NCBI RefSeq assembly: GCF_028890115.1
Contig: NZ_JARCJD010000006.1
Span: 149,625-213,624, forward strand
Source: Phaeobacter sp. QD34_24
GTDB lineage: Bacteria; Pseudomonadota; Alphaproteobacteria; Rhodobacterales; Rhodobacteraceae
DNA length: 64,000 bases
Direction: 5' to 3'
The notes below the pieces were generated by a model, which was given only the letters and a program-made list of their open reading frames with translations, made no database searches and was not told the origin of the DNA. Every line of letters begins with the position of its first letter. Position 1 is the stretch's first letter. Below are positions 35,223 through 47,869 of this stretch, one piece after another. Both the position numbers and the translations under genes were made by a program.

Positions 35223-35609
35223 ATGACGCATGAATTCCCGGTACGGGTCTATTACGAGGACACCGACATGGGCGGGATCGTCTATCACGCCAACTACCTG
35301 CGCTATATCGAGCGCGCCCGCAGCGATTGGGTGCGCAGGCTTGGCAACGATCAGAACGCCATGCGCGATGCGGGTCTCATCTGGGTGGTTCAGCGGATCG
35401 AGGCGGATTATCTCGCCCCTGCCAAGTTCGAAGACGATCTGACGGTGGAAACCGAGGTGGAGAAACTGACCGGCGCGCGCCTGACCATGCGCCAGCTGGT
35501 GCGTCGCGGCGATACCCCCCTGTTCAAGGCCGTTGTCACGGCAGTTTGCGTGACCGCAGCCGATGGTCGTCCGACTCGCTTGCCGGCAGAGATTCGCGCA
35601 TTGCTCTAG
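35223..35609 (+). CDS. ybgC: Tol-Pal-associated acyl-CoA thioesterase YbgC
   Basis: A 128-residue single-hotdog 4-hydroxybenzoyl-CoA-type thioesterase. The active-site segment YEDTDMGGIVYHANYLRYIE carries the catalytic Asp and His22. It is the standard first gene of the tol-pal cluster, here 98 bp before tolQ. Confidence 0.94.
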   Translation: MTHEFPVRVYYEDTDMGGIVYHANYLRYIERARSDWVRRLGNDQNAMRDAGLIWVVQRIEADYLAPAKFEDDLTVETEVEKLTGARLTMRQLVRRGDTPLFKAVVTAVCVTAADGRPTRLPAEIRALL

Positions 35610-35707
35610 CTCCTGCCGCCTGTTTCATTGGCTTTTCGCTTCAACTTCGGCTAGCGTTGCGCCAATCAAGGCCGCAGATAGACGGTCCAAAACGATAGAG
35701 CAGGCTA

Positions 35708-36403
35708 ATGGAAGCAGAAACTCTGGCGCTGGCGCAGGAGATTGATTTCTCCATGTGGGGCCTTTTCGCGCGGGCCACCATCACCGTGAAACTGGTGATG
35801 CTGATGTTGATCGCAGCCTCGATATGGTCCTGGGGCATCATCTTTCAGAAACTGATCACCTACCGCAAGGCACGGGCCGAGGCGGCGGCCTTTGAGGCTG
35901 CCTTCTGGTCCGGGGAGCCGCTGGACGGGCTGTTTGACCAGTTGGGGCCGGATCCCGCGGGCCAGTCCGAGCGGATCTTTGCGGCCGGCATGGCCGAATG
36001 GCGCCGCAGCCACCGCAGCGATGGCGGTTTGATCCCCGGCGCTCAGGCGCGGATCGATCGATCGATGGATGTGGCCATCGCCAAGGAGGCGGAAGGCCTG
36101 CAGAATGGATTGCCGGTGCTGGCCTCGGTCGGCTCCACCGCGCCCTTCATCGGCTTGTTCGGCACGGTCTGGGGCATCATGCATGCCTTTGTCGAGATTG
36201 CCGAGCAGCAGAACACCAACCTTGCCGTGGTGGCGCCGGGCATTGCCGAGGCGCTGCTGGCAACGGGGCTGGGCCTTCTGGCCGCGATCCCGGCGGTGAT
36301 CTTCTACAACAAGCTGAGTGCCGACAGCGACCGGATCATCGGCGGCTATGAAGCCTTTGCCGACGAGTTCGCCACCATCCTCAGCCGCCAGCTGGATTCC
36401 TGA
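35708..36403 (+). CDS. tolQ: TolQ proton channel subunit
   Basis: A 231-residue inner-membrane MotA/ExbB-family protein. Three TM segments are visible: about 20-40 (TITVKLVMLMLIAASIWSWG), and two near the C-terminal half (LASVGSTAPFIGLFGTVWGI, LLATGLGLLAAIPAVIFYN). It works with TolR to energise TolA during outer-membrane constriction. Confidence 0.95.
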   Translation: MEAETLALAQEIDFSMWGLFARATITVKLVMLMLIAASIWSWGIIFQKLITYRKARAEAAAFEAAFWSGEPLDGLFDQLGPDPAGQSERIFAAGMAEWRRSHRSDGGLIPGAQARIDRSMDVAIAKEAEGLQNGLPVLASVGSTAPFIGLFGTVWGIMHAFVEIAEQQNTNLAVVAPGIAEALLATGLGLLAAIPAVIFYNKLSADSDRIIGGYEAFADEFATILSRQLDS

Positions 36404-36406
36404 GCA

Positions 36407-36910
36407 ATGGGCGCGGCTGTTCAGCAAAGGGCGTCGGGGGGCGGACGCCGTCGTGGGCGCGGCCGGGGGCGGGTGCAGCCCATGGCGGAGATCAACGTCA
36501 CCCCCTTCGTGGATGTGATGCTGGTGCTCCTGATCATCTTCATGGTGGCGGCACCGCTGATGACCGTCGGCGTGCCGGTGGAATTGCCGAAAACCGCTGC
36601 GGGCGCGCTGCCGGGCGACGAGGAAGAGCCGCTGACCGTGACCATGACCGCAGGCGGCGACATCCAGATCCAGACCACATCGGTGCCACGCGCCGAACTG
36701 GTGGCCAAGCTGCGCGCTATCGCCGCCGAACGCTCCTCCGACCGGATCTTCCTGCGCGCCGATGGCGCGATTGCCTATAGCGAGGTGATGCAGGTCATGG
36801 GGGCGCTCAACGCGGGCGGCTTTGCCAATGTGGGCCTTGTCACCGACACGGGCGGCCCGGCGCTGGATGGAGCATCCGTCGGCGCTGCGGGCGGTGGCGC
36901 GGACCAATAG
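36407..36910 (+). CDS. tolR: TolR proton channel subunit
   Basis: A 167-residue ExbD/TolR protein: single TM (VDVMLVLLIIFMVAAPLMTV) with the conserved proton-carrying Asp in FVDVMLVLLIIFM, and a periplasmic domain with RADGAIAYSEVMQVMGAL. Three bases after tolQ. The last 25 residues are Gly/Ala rich. Confidence 0.95.
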   Translation: MGAAVQQRASGGGRRRGRGRGRVQPMAEINVTPFVDVMLVLLIIFMVAAPLMTVGVPVELPKTAAGALPGDEEEPLTVTMTAGGDIQIQTTSVPRAELVAKLRAIAAERSSDRIFLRADGAIAYSEVMQVMGALNAGGFANVGLVTDTGGPALDGASVGAAGGGADQ

Positions 36911-36925
36911 GCGGGGGCACGGCAC

Positions 36926-38080
36926 GTGCAGACCGGAACCAAGATCTCTCTTGCAGGGCACGCGCTGCTCCTGGGCTGGGCCGCCTTTGGCGGGTGGTTC
37001 CAGTCTGAACCCGCGCCCGTCGCAGTGCAGGAGGTCACCCTGATTTCCGCCGAGGAGTTCGCGCGCTTGAGCCAGGAGCGACAGGCGCCGGTGGTGGCGC
37101 CCGATGCCACCCAGCTCACGCCGCCGGAAGAAAGTGCCGCGCCGGAGGTCTCCCTTCCGCCCGAGCCGCGCCCGGAGCCGGAATCCCCGCGTCCTGAATC
37201 GCTGCGCCCTGAACCGCTGCCCGAGCCCACTCCGGATCCGGTGGTGGAGGATGTACCGGTGCAGGAGCCCGACCCGAAGGTGCCGGATACCCCGCCGGAC
37301 GTGCAAAGGCCGCCTGAAACCCTGCCGGAAACGGCCGTGGTCCTGCCGCCGCAGCCCGAGGCACCGCAGCTTGCGCCGGTGGACCGGGTCGCGCCCGTGC
37401 CCGTGGCCCCGCCGGAACCGGATGTGGCCGTTGATGAGGTGGAACAGCCAGAGGTCTCTCCCGATGCCGGGGCCGAAGACCCGCAAGAGGTCCAGGAGGC
37501 CACCGCTCCGGAAGCTGCAACCGACCGGATCGTGACGGAGGAAAACCGCGCGCAGGACAACCAGCCCGAACAGCAGGTGGTGACGGCCCCCAGCCAGTCT
37601 CTGCGCCCCAGATCCCGCCCGGAACGGCCCAGGGTCGCGGCCACGCCGCAAGAGACGCCACAGTCCGACACTCCGGTTGAACGCTCGGCCGTGGAAGATG
37701 CCCTGGCGGCCGCCCTTGCAGGCGGTGCCGATGTGGAGGCGCCCGAACCCGCTGGCCCACCGCTGACCAGCGGCGAGAAGGACGCGCTGCGGGTGGCGGT
37801 CTCCCAGTGCTGGAACGTGGGATCATTGTCGTCGGATGCCCTGCGCACCACCGTGACCGTCGGGGTGAGCCTGTCCCAGGATGGCAAGCCCGACGTGGGG
37901 TCGATCCGCATGCTGTCTAGCACGGGCGGCTCGGCGGCCGCGGCAAAACAGGCCTACGAGGCCGCGAGACGGGCAATAATCCGCTGCGGTTCACGAGGAT
38001 TTCAACTTCCCCCCGAGAAATACGCCCAATGGCGTGATATTGAGATGACATTCAATCCCGAAAGGATGCGGATCAAATGA
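36926..38080 (+). CDS. tolA: TolA-like / TonB C-terminal domain protein
   Basis: A 384-residue protein: N-terminal TM ([17 protein letters not shown]), a long periplasmic linker (about 50-260) dominated by Pro and Glu, and a C-terminal TolA/TonB-like domain ([20 protein letters not shown] ... [12 protein letters not shown]). It bridges TolQR to TolB/Pal. The GTG start is 15 bp after tolR. The linker lacks the Lys/Ala-rich helix of enterobacterial TolA. It ends by overlapping tolB by four bases. Confidence 0.9.
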   Translation: MQTGTKISLAGHALLLGWAAFGGWFQSEPAPVAVQEVTLISAEEFARLSQERQAPVVAPDATQLTPPEESAAPEVSLPPEPRPEPESPRPESLRPEPLPEPTPDPVVEDVPVQEPDPKVPDTPPDVQRPPETLPETAVVLPPQPEAPQLAPVDRVAPVPVAPPEPDVAVDEVEQPEVSPDAGAEDPQEVQEATAPEAATDRIVTEENRAQDNQPEQQVVTAPSQSLRPRSRPERPRVAATPQETPQSDTPVERSAVEDALAAALAGGADVEAPEPAGPPLTSGEKDALRVAVSQCWNVGSLSSDALRTTVTVGVSLSQDGKPDVGSIRMLSSTGGSAAAAKQAYEAARRAIIRCGSRGFQLPPEKYAQWRDIEMTFNPERMRIK

Positions 38081-39417
38081 GCACCTATCTGGCACGTTTG
38101 GCGGTTCATGGCCTTGCCCTTTGCGCTGCGGCCCTGGTGATGGCAGGCGCGGCGTTGGCGCAAACCGGGCCGCTCAGGATCGAAATCGATCAGGGTGTGA
38201 TCGAACCCTTGCCCTATGCGGTGCCGGATTTCATCCCCGAGGATGCGGCGGCCTCGGAATATGCGTCCTTGATTGCCCGGGTGGTGGCGGCGGACCTGAG
38301 CGGCACCGGCCTGTTCCGCGAAGTGCCCGCCTCGGCGCATATCTCCAAGATCACCGGTTTTGACGATCCGGTGCGTTTCGCCGACTGGAAGGCGGTCAAT
38401 GCCCAGGCGCTGATTGCTGGCGCCGTCACCGTCAAGGGGCGGCAGCTGACCGTGCGCTTCCGGTCCTATGATGTCTTTGCCGAAAATGAACTTGGCGGCG
38501 GCTTGCAGTTTTCCGGTTCCACCGATGGCTGGCGGCGGATGGCCCATAAGGTGGCTGATGCGGTCTACAGCCGGATCACCGGCGAGGGCGGCTATTTCGA
38601 CAGCCGGGTGGTCTTCGTGTCGGAAACCGGTCCCAAGAACGACCGGCGCAAGCGCCTGGCGATCATGGATTATGACGGCGCCAATGTGCAGTATCTGACC
38701 AACAGCGAGGCAATCGTGCTGGCGCCGCGGTTTTCACCCACCGGCGACCGGGTGCTTTATACCAGCTACGAGACCGGTTTCCCGCAGATCCATGTGCTGG
38801 ACGTGGGCAAGGTGCAGCGGCGGATCCTGTCGACCGATGAGGGCATTATGAGCTTTGCGCCGCGGTTTTCGCCGGATGGGCGCACCGTGGTCTATTCCCA
38901 GTCGCAAGGCGGCAACACGGATCTGTTCACCATGGACATTGCCAGCGGTCAGCGCAGCCGCCTGACCACGGCGCCCTCGATCGAGACCGCCCCCTCCTTT
39001 TCGCCTGACGGCAGCCAGATCGTCTTTGAAAGCGACCGCTCCGGCGCACCGCAGCTCTATGTGATGCCTGCCTCGGGTGGCGCGGCGCAACGGATCAGTT
39101 TCGGTACCGGGCGCTATGGCACGCCGGTCTGGTCGCCGCGCGGGGATCTCATCGCTTTTACCAAGCAGAACAAGGGCCGCTTTCACATCGGCGTCATGCG
39201 GGCCGACGGCAGCGAGGAGCGCTTGCTCACGGCGTCCTTCCTGGACGAGGGGCCGACCTGGTCTCCGAACGGGCGGGTGATCATGTTCACCCGCGAAACC
39301 CAGGGCGCAAGCGGACGCGCCCTGCTTTATTCGGTAGATATCTCGGGGCGGAACCTGAAACCGGTGCGCACCCCTGATGGGGCGTCGGATCCGGCCTGGT
39401 CACCGCTGCAGAACTAG
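38077..39417 (+). CDS. tolB: Tol-Pal system protein TolB
   Basis: A 446-residue periplasmic protein with signal peptide (cleavage near GAALA-Q, residue 28), N-terminal domain and a six-bladed beta-propeller made of repeats such as [32 protein letters not shown] and [16 protein letters not shown]. Binds Pal in the periplasm. ATGA overlap with tolA. Confidence 0.96.
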   Translation: MSTYLARLAVHGLALCAAALVMAGAALAQTGPLRIEIDQGVIEPLPYAVPDFIPEDAAASEYASLIARVVAADLSGTGLFREVPASAHISKITGFDDPVRFADWKAVNAQALIAGAVTVKGRQLTVRFRSYDVFAENELGGGLQFSGSTDGWRRMAHKVADAVYSRITGEGGYFDSRVVFVSETGPKNDRRKRLAIMDYDGANVQYLTNSEAIVLAPRFSPTGDRVLYTSYETGFPQIHVLDVGKVQRRILSTDEGIMSFAPRFSPDGRTVVYSQSQGGNTDLFTMDIASGQRSRLTTAPSIETAPSFSPDGSQIVFESDRSGAPQLYVMPASGGAAQRISFGTGRYGTPVWSPRGDLIAFTKQNKGRFHIGVMRADGSEERLLTASFLDEGPTWSPNGRVIMFTRETQGASGRALLYSVDISGRNLKPVRTPDGASDPAWSPLQN

Positions 39418-39518
39418 GCCCTGTCGGTGAAACGAACGCCTTTTGGGCATAAATACCAGCATGGCGGCCTCACTCAACATATGGTAGGTTGCCGACAAGA
39501 AACGCGAAGGGATTGAGT

Positions 39519-40022
39519 ATGAGCGGTTTGAACAAGGCACTTCTGGTGGTCGCGGCCCTCGGTCTGGCGGCCTGTGGCGATACCTCCTGGGACGATACCC
39601 GCTTTAACGGCACGGGCGCCGGTGTCGGCGCGGCGGGCTCGGCCTCGGATCCCGCCAGCCCCGCCTATTTCCAGGAGGCCATCGGCGATCGGGTGCTGTT
39701 CGCGGTGGATCAATCCACGCTGTCTCCCGAGGCCGAGGCGGTTCTGCGCGGCCAGGCAGGCTGGCTGCTGACCAATACGGATTACAATGTCACCATTCAG
39801 GGCCATGCAGACGAGCAGGGCACCCGGGAATACAACCTGGCCCTAGGCGCCCGCCGCGCCAATGCGGCGCGGGAATTCCTGATTTCGCAAGGGGTGGCGG
39901 GCGATCGCATCCAGGTGGTCAGCTTTGGCAAGGAGCGCCCGCTCGAGATCTGCTCGGCCGAAAGCTGCTATGCCAAGAACCGCCGCGCGGTCACGGTACT
40001 GGCCAGCGGGCTGACGGGGTAA
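39519..40022 (+). CDS. pal: Peptidoglycan-associated lipoprotein Pal
   Basis: A 167-residue OmpA-like lipoprotein. Lipobox LAAC with Cys19; the peptidoglycan-binding loop QGHADEQGTREYNLALGARR is complete. Links the outer membrane to the cell wall and to TolB. GAAGG RBS; 101-bp gap after tolB. Confidence 0.96.
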   Translation: MSGLNKALLVVAALGLAACGDTSWDDTRFNGTGAGVGAAGSASDPASPAYFQEAIGDRVLFAVDQSTLSPEAEAVLRGQAGWLLTNTDYNVTIQGHADEQGTREYNLALGARRANAAREFLISQGVAGDRIQVVSFGKERPLEICSAESCYAKNRRAVTVLASGLTG

Positions 40023-40026
40023 CGCC

Positions 40027-40845
40027 ATGAAACTGATCCGTGCCGCCCTGATTGCCACGACCGTATGCGCGCCGCTGCCCGCTTTGGCGCAGGATCAGCA
40101 GACGCTGGCGGATATTCGACAAGAGCTGACCGTGCTGCATGTGGAGATCCAGCGGCTCAACCGCGAGCTTTCGACCACCGGCGCGCCGTCCACCAATCTG
40201 GCAGGTACATCGGTTCTGGACCGGGTCGCGGCGATCGAGATGGAACTGCAGCGGCTCACCGCCCAGACCGAACAGCTGGAGTATCGGATCAACCGGATCG
40301 TGACCGATGGCACCAACCGGATCGGTGACCTTGAATTCCGCCTGGTGGAGCTTGAGGGCGGCGATATAGCGGCGCTGGGCGAGACCACGACCCTTGGCGG
40401 CGATGGCGCTGCGCAAGACACTGGAACGCCCGCACCTCTGCCCACCGCTGCCGAGGAACTGGCCGTGGGGGAGCGCGCCGATTTCGATGCGGCCAAGGCT
40501 GCGCTTGATGCGGGCAGCTATCAGGCGGCAGCAGAGCAATTTGCGGCCTTCAACGCGGCCTATCCGGGCAGCCCGCTGGCGGTTAAGGCCGATTTCCATC
40601 GCGGTAAGGCGATGGAGGGCATGGGCGACACCCGCGAGGCGGCCCGGGCCTATCTGGCGGCCTTTACCGGCGATGCGGTTGGCCCGGTGGCGCCCGAAGC
40701 CCTGTTCGAGCTGGGCGCGGCCCTGGGCCGGTTGGGGCAGATGGATCAGGCCTGTATCACCCTGTCGGAAGTGGGCGCGCGGTTTGCCGGTCATGACACC
40801 GTCGCCAAGGCCAAGGCCGAGATGGCGCGGCTGAGCTGTTCTTGA
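40027..40845 (+). CDS. cpoB: CpoB (YbgF) cell-division coordinator
   Basis: A 272-residue periplasmic protein: signal peptide, N-terminal coiled coil (about 30-100) and C-terminal TPR repeats (about 155-272; FDAAKAALDAGSYQAAAEQF, KADFHRGKAMEGMGDTREAA). CpoB coordinates peptidoglycan synthesis with Tol-driven outer-membrane constriction. Confidence 0.92.
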   Translation: MKLIRAALIATTVCAPLPALAQDQQTLADIRQELTVLHVEIQRLNRELSTTGAPSTNLAGTSVLDRVAAIEMELQRLTAQTEQLEYRINRIVTDGTNRIGDLEFRLVELEGGDIAALGETTTLGGDGAAQDTGTPAPLPTAAEELAVGERADFDAAKAALDAGSYQAAAEQFAAFNAAYPGSPLAVKADFHRGKAMEGMGDTREAARAYLAAFTGDAVGPVAPEALFELGAALGRLGQMDQACITLSEVGARFAGHDTVAKAKAEMARLSCS

Positions 40846-42095
40846 CGCAAGACACCGCCGATATTCTAGAACATCTGCGCGCCGGGCTGCCTGCGTCGCT
40901 GCCAGAGCGGGTCGGGGTCGCGGTCTCTGGCGGCAGCGACTCGGTCGCACTTCTGCATCTTCTGCATCGCTGCCTGCACCCTCAAGGGATCGAAATCTGC
41001 GCGGTCACTGTCGATCATGGTTTGCGTCCGGCCTCTGCCGCAGAGGCGCAGCAGGTTGCAGGTCTTGCGCGGGACCTGGGCGTTTCCCACGACATTCTGC
41101 ACTGGCATGAAGGGCCTTCGGTCGGCAACCTCCAGGACCAGGCCCGGCGCGCGCGCTATGCCCTGATGGCCGAATGGGCCGCGGGCAGGGGGATCTCGCA
41201 TCTGGCACTGGGCCATACGGCGGACGATCAGGCCGAGACCCTGTTGATGCGCTTGAAACGTGCCTCGGGCGTGAGTGGCCTTTCGGCCATGTCGGTGACG
41301 CGGCGGATGGGGGCGGTGACCCTCTGGCGCCCGCTGCTGGAGCTGCGCCGCGCCGAGCTGCGGCAGTATCTGTTGGATCAGGGCGTCAGCTGGATCGAGG
41401 ACCCTTCGAACCAGGATCCGCGATTCGACCGGGTGCGGATGCGCGCAGCGCTGCCCCTGCTGGAGGATTTGGGGCTAGGTGTCGAGGCGCTGGTGACGGT
41501 TGCTCAGAACATGGCCCAGGCCCGGCAGGCGCTGGATCACTATGCTGACCGTGCGGCGCGGGATCTGGCACGGGTCCGTGCCGGCGCAATCTCCCTCGAT
41601 GGCGCGGGATTTGCTGCGCTGCCCGATGAAATTGCCTATCGATTGCTCACCGCGGCAATCATTTGGGTCGCTGGCGCGCAGTATCCGCCACGCCGCGCAC
41701 CGATGATGGCGGCGCTCGCCGCCGCGCGCAGCGGGCGCGGGCGTACCCTGTCGGGGGCGCGTATCCTGTGCCGCAAGGGCCAGGTCTGGATCTGCCGCGA
41801 AGCGCAGGCACTACGGGACAGGACCTGCAGCGTGGATCGGGTCTGGGATAGTCGCTGGAAGCTTTTTGCTGAAAATGCAGAGGCTTGCCAGATCCGTGCC
41901 CTGGGGCCGGAGGGATTGAGGCACTGCCCGGACTGGCGCGACCTGGACCTGCCAGGACCGGTTCTGGAGGTCACGCCCGCCCTTTGGTGCGGCGATGAAC
42001 TGTGCGCGGCGCCCCTGGCCGGATCCAAGCAGGGATGCCGGGCCGAATTGATCCGGGGTGAAGAAGAGTTCCATGCATCCTTTTTATCGCATTGA
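40842..42095 (+). CDS. tilS: tRNA(Ile) lysidine synthetase
   Basis: A 417-residue N-type ATP-PPase that converts C34 of tRNA-Ile(CAU) to lysidine. The PP-loop SGGSDS is at 29-34 and a second segment LALGHTADDQAETLLMRLKR follows. The start is a TTG overlapping the cpoB stop by four bases. Confidence 0.94.
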   Translation: MTQDTADILEHLRAGLPASLPERVGVAVSGGSDSVALLHLLHRCLHPQGIEICAVTVDHGLRPASAAEAQQVAGLARDLGVSHDILHWHEGPSVGNLQDQARRARYALMAEWAAGRGISHLALGHTADDQAETLLMRLKRASGVSGLSAMSVTRRMGAVTLWRPLLELRRAELRQYLLDQGVSWIEDPSNQDPRFDRVRMRAALPLLEDLGLGVEALVTVAQNMAQARQALDHYADRAARDLARVRAGAISLDGAGFAALPDEIAYRLLTAAIIWVAGAQYPPRRAPMMAALAAARSGRGRTLSGARILCRKGQVWICREAQALRDRTCSVDRVWDSRWKLFAENAEACQIRALGPEGLRHCPDWRDLDLPGPVLEVTPALWCGDELCAAPLAGSKQGCRAELIRGEEEFHASFLSH

Positions 42096-42170
42096 ACCTC
42101 ACTGAATGTTCCCTATTTTAAGCGCAACGCAGGCGGTCCTTGTGCCGTCTGGAACATTGGGAGATTTTCC

Positions 42171-44084
<1,914 letters not shown>

Positions 44085-44120
44085 GCAGCATCGAAAGCTG
44101 TGAATACTGTGAATAAGATG

Positions 44121-44147
44121 AGGCCCGGTCAGTGACCGGGCCTTTTT
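44121..44147 (+). terminator. Rho-independent terminator of ftsH
   Basis: Inverted repeat AGGCCCGGTCA (44121-44131) and TGACCGGGCCT (44133-44143), then TTTTT. Confidence 0.92.
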
Positions 44148-44182
44148 GGTCTTCGGTAGGTGCAAGGTTTGCGGTGGGGGAT

Positions 44183-44256
44183 GGCGCGGGGGCGCCGGGC
44201 AGCTTTGCTGCCCGGCGCCCCCGCGCCCGGTCGGATCGCTTTCGCGATCCGACCGG
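44183..44256. repeat. Pair of very stable hairpins after ftsH
   Basis: A perfect 21-bp stem (44183-44203 with 44207-44227, loop TTT) followed directly by a perfect 13-bp stem (44227-44239 with 44244-44256, loop TTTC). They lie in the 282-bp gap between ftsH and the MOSC gene, beyond the ftsH terminator. Similar in spirit to, but not the same sequence family as, the structured intergenic elements. Confidence 0.7.
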
Positions 44257-44366
44257 CTCTTGTGGCCACGTTGTTTTCTCTCTGGTCGTTGTGGTGTCGA
44301 TCTGTATGGTCCTTCGCAAAACCATGTCCATCTGCCGAAGTTGGCTCCAATAAAAGGAACGCCGGG

Positions 44367-44942
44367 ATGCCTGTGTTGCGCAAAACCGAATTTATCGGAG
44401 AGATCACCTGGATGGGGCAGGTGCCCGCGGGAGCAGGCCTCAGTGCTACGCCGAGAGATCATCTGGACCTTGGCTTTCACGGCATCGCAGGAGAGCGCCA
44501 CGAAGGCGCCCTGCGCGCCTCCTGCGTGCGGGTGAAGAACCTCTATCCCCAGGGCACCGAGATCCGCAATGTGCGGCAGCTAACGATCCTGTCGGAAGAG
44601 GAACTGGCGATGATCGCCGCCGACATGGGGCTGGAGCGGATCGATCCCGCATACCTTGGTGCCACGCTGGTTCTGCGTGGCATTCCCGATTTCACCTTCA
44701 TCCCGCCGAATAGCCGCCTGCAAGGCCCAGGCGGCATCACCCTGACCGTGGATATGGAGAACCGCCCCTGCGTGCTGCCGGGGCGCGAGATCGAGACCGA
44801 CCACACCGGCTATGGCGCCAAGTTCAAACCCGCAGCTGAAAACCGGCGGGGAATCACCGCCTGGGTCGAACGTCCCGGCCGCCTGTCCCTGGGCGATCAA
44901 CTGGCGGTATTTGTCCCCGACCAGCGCGCCTGGGCGCCCTGA
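44367..44942 (+). CDS. MOSC domain-containing protein
   Basis: A 191-residue MOSC protein. The GERHEGALRASCVRVK and MENRPCVLPGREI segments include the conserved Cys of the molybdenum-cofactor sulfurase C-terminal fold. These proteins bind sulfur or Mo-cofactor-related ligands; the exact role is open. RBS AAAGGA; the start MPVLRKTEFIGEI is preferred. Confidence 0.85.
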   Translation: MPVLRKTEFIGEITWMGQVPAGAGLSATPRDHLDLGFHGIAGERHEGALRASCVRVKNLYPQGTEIRNVRQLTILSEEELAMIAADMGLERIDPAYLGATLVLRGIPDFTFIPPNSRLQGPGGITLTVDMENRPCVLPGREIETDHTGYGAKFKPAAENRRGITAWVERPGRLSLGDQLAVFVPDQRAWAP

Positions 44943-45129
44943 AGGGCGCTCCAAAGGGGCACATTGCGTTCCTTTCGGACACTCAGGGTTCCGATCGAAA
45001 GCAGCGAACGCCGTTTCGAGGCGCGATAATGTCGGAAAACAGGCGCGCGATTTGCCGCAGTCTGGCTAAGTCTGGGTCAACCCCGGCCCGTGCGCCGGTC
45101 AACCGATCAAACAGGTCAGGAACCCGGCC

Positions 45130-46806
45130 ATGAGCTACAAGAGTGATATCGAAATCGCCCGCGAGGCAAAAAAGCTCCCGATTCAGGAGATCGGTGCCAA
45201 GCTGGGCATGACCCATGACGACCTGCTGCCCTATGGCCATGACAAGGCGAAGGTGAGCCAGCCCTTCATCAACTCGGTGCAGGACAAAGAGAACGGCAAG
45301 CTGATCCTGGTGACCGCGATCAACCCGACCCCGGCGGGCGAGGGCAAGACCACCACAACCGTGGGGCTCGGCGACGGTCTGAACCGCATCGGCAAGAACG
45401 CGATGATCTGCATCCGCGAGGCTTCGCTCGGGCCGAACTTCGGCATGAAGGGCGGCGCGGCCGGCGGTGGCTATGCGCAGGTGGTACCGATGGAGGATAT
45501 GAACCTCCACTTCACCGGCGACTTTCACGCGATCACCTCGGCGCATTCGCTACTGTCGGCCATGCTGGACAATCACATCTACTGGGGCAACGAGCAGGAC
45601 ATCGACATCCGCCGGGTGCAATGGCGCCGGGTCGTCGACATGAACGACCGTGCCCTGCGCCAGATCAACGTTTCCTTGGGGGGGGTTGCCAATGGTTTCC
45701 CGCGCGAGGGTGGCTTTGACATCACCGTGGCCTCCGAAGTGATGGCGATCCTCTGCCTTGCCAAGGATCTGAAGGACCTGGAACAGCGCCTGGGTGATAT
45801 GATCGTCGCCTACCGCCGCGATCGCAGCCCGGTTTTCTGCCGCGATATCAAGGCCGAAGGTGCCATGGCGGTGCTGTTGAAGGATGCGATGCAGCCGAAC
45901 CTGGTGCAGACGCTGGAGAACAACCCGGCCTTCGTGCACGGCGGTCCTTTCGCCAATATCGCGCATGGCTGCAACTCGGTCATCGCCACGCAAACGGCGC
46001 TGAAAGTGGCCGACTACGTGGTGACCGAAGCCGGTTTTGGTGCCGATCTGGGCGCCGAGAAGTTCATGAACATCAAATGCCGCAAGGCTGGCCTGGCCCC
46101 CGATTGCGTGGTTCTGGTGGCCACCGTGCGGGCGATGAAGATGAACGGTGGTGTCGCCAAGGCCGATCTTGGCGCGGAAAACGTCGAGGCGGTGATGGAA
46201 GGCTGCGCCAACCTCGGCCGCCATATCGGCAACCTGAAATCCTTTGGCGTACCGGTCGTGGTGGCGATCAACCACTTCGTCACCGATACCGATGCGGAAA
46301 TCCAGGCGGTCAAGGACTACGTGGAAACCCAGGGCTCCGAGGCGATCCTGTCGCGCCATTGGGAGCTGGGTTCGGAAGGCTCCGAAGCGCTGGCCCGCCG
46401 GGTTGCGGAAATCGCCGACAGCGGCGTCAGCCAGTTCGCGCCGCTCTACCGGGACGAGCTGACCCTGTTCGAGAAGATCGAACGCATCGCCAAGGGCATC
46501 TACCGCGCCGATGAGGTGCTGGCCGACAAGAAAATCCGCGACCAGCTGAAACTCTGGGAAGAGCAGGGCTACGGCCATCTGCCGGTCTGTATGGCCAAGA
46601 CCCAGTACAGCTTCTCCACCGACCCGAACCTGCGCGGTGCGCCCACCGGGCATTCGGTGCCGGTGCGTGAGGTGCGTCTGTCGGCAGGGGCCGGTTTCGT
46701 CGTGGTGGTCTGCGGTGAGATCATGACCATGCCGGGCCTGCCGCGCGTGCCGGCGGCAGAAAACATCCACCTGAACGCCGAAGGACAGATCGAAGGCTTG
46801 TTCTGA
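45130..46806 (+). CDS. fhs: Formate-tetrahydrofolate ligase
   Basis: A 558-residue enzyme making 10-formyl-THF from formate, ATP and THF. Walker-like PTPAGEGKT at 66-74, followed by conserved [20 protein letters not shown] (the formate/ATP site). Together with folD 97 bp downstream it forms the C1 module used by roseobacters in serine/demethylation metabolism. No riboswitch recognised upstream. Confidence 0.97.
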   Translation: MSYKSDIEIAREAKKLPIQEIGAKLGMTHDDLLPYGHDKAKVSQPFINSVQDKENGKLILVTAINPTPAGEGKTTTTVGLGDGLNRIGKNAMICIREASLGPNFGMKGGAAGGGYAQVVPMEDMNLHFTGDFHAITSAHSLLSAMLDNHIYWGNEQDIDIRRVQWRRVVDMNDRALRQINVSLGGVANGFPREGGFDITVASEVMAILCLAKDLKDLEQRLGDMIVAYRRDRSPVFCRDIKAEGAMAVLLKDAMQPNLVQTLENNPAFVHGGPFANIAHGCNSVIATQTALKVADYVVTEAGFGADLGAEKFMNIKCRKAGLAPDCVVLVATVRAMKMNGGVAKADLGAENVEAVMEGCANLGRHIGNLKSFGVPVVVAINHFVTDTDAEIQAVKDYVETQGSEAILSRHWELGSEGSEALARRVAEIADSGVSQFAPLYRDELTLFEKIERIAKGIYRADEVLADKKIRDQLKLWEEQGYGHLPVCMAKTQYSFSTDPNLRGAPTGHSVPVREVRLSAGAGFVVVVCGEIMTMPGLPRVPAAENIHLNAEGQIEGLF

Positions 46807-46902
46807 GGCGAAATTTAAGCAATCTGCGGCTCGGAAGGGGCTTCCGGGCCGCATCGCGTTTCGGGGCCCGTTTGGCGCCCCACAGCAAGAGGATCAGGAC
46901 AG

Positions 46903-47802
46903 ATGGCAGCGACTCTTATCGACGGCAAGGCTTTTGCGGCCAAGGTACGCGAAAAGGTGGCGGGCCATGTGGCACGTCTGAAGCAAGAGCACAGGATCAC
47001 AGCGGGCCTTGCGGTGATCCTGGTGGGCGAGGATCCCGCGAGCGAAGTCTATGTCGCCGCGAAACACCGCCAGACCGTGGAGGTCGGCATGGCCTCCTTC
47101 GAGCATAAACTGCCCGCGGATGTCTCCGAGGCGGATCTCTTTGCTCTGATCGACCAGTTGAACGCTGATCCCGCCGTGCATGGTATCCTGTGCCAGTTCC
47201 CGGTTCCGGATCACCTGGATGAGCGCGCCGTGGTGGCGCGTATCGATCCGGCCAAGGACGTGGACGGGCTGAGCGTGGTCAACGCGGGCCTTCTGGCGAG
47301 CGGTGAAAAGGGGCTGGTGTCCTGCACGCCGCTGGGTTGCCTGATGCTGCTGCGCGACCAGATCGGCGACATGACGGGGCTGAATGCCGTGGTCATCGGC
47401 CGCTCCAACCTCTTTGGCAAGCCGATGGCGCAGCTCTTGCTGCAGGAAAACTGCACCGTGACGATTGCCCATTCGCGCACCCGCGACCTGCCCGAGGTCT
47501 GCCGCCGCGCCGATATCCTGGTCGCCGCCGTGGGACGTTCCGAAATGGTGCAGGCCGATTGGGTCAAACCCGGTGCGACGGTGATTGACGTTGGCATCAC
47601 CCGCGTGCCGCACCCGGAAAAGCCCGGCAAGACCAAGCTCTTGGGCGATGTGAACTTTGCCCCGGTGTCAGAGGTGGCAGGCGCCATCACCCCGGTGCCG
47701 GGCGGCGTTGGCCCGATGACCATCGCCTGCCTTCTGGCCAACACGGTCACGGCATGCTGCCGCGCGCATGGGCTGGAGGAACCCGAAGGGCTGACTGCCT
47801 GA
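46903..47802 (+). CDS. folD: Bifunctional methylene-THF dehydrogenase/cyclohydrolase
   Basis: A 299-residue FolD. The catalytic Tyr50 and Lys54 ([10 protein letters not shown]), the PAKDVDGL segment and the NAD(P)-binding [14 protein letters not shown] are present. Interconverts 5,10-methylene-THF and 10-formyl-THF. Confidence 0.97.
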   Translation: MAATLIDGKAFAAKVREKVAGHVARLKQEHRITAGLAVILVGEDPASEVYVAAKHRQTVEVGMASFEHKLPADVSEADLFALIDQLNADPAVHGILCQFPVPDHLDERAVVARIDPAKDVDGLSVVNAGLLASGEKGLVSCTPLGCLMLLRDQIGDMTGLNAVVIGRSNLFGKPMAQLLLQENCTVTIAHSRTRDLPEVCRRADILVAAVGRSEMVQADWVKPGATVIDVGITRVPHPEKPGKTKLLGDVNFAPVSEVAGAITPVPGGVGPMTIACLLANTVTACCRAHGLEEPEGLTA

Positions 47803-47831
47803 TCGGTTTGATCTTTTCCAGAAACGATGAG

Positions 47832-47862
47832 CACCCGCCGCAGGTTTTCGGCGGGTGTTTTT
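47832..47862 (+). terminator. Rho-independent terminator of folD
   Basis: Stem CACCCGCCG (47832-47840) with CGGCGGGTG (47849-47857), then TTTTT. Confidence 0.9.
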
Positions 47863-47869
47863 GCATGGC

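Noticed and set aside
44943..45129. A riboswitch ahead of fhs
   Set aside because: No recognisable tetrahydrofolate or other riboswitch core could be traced.
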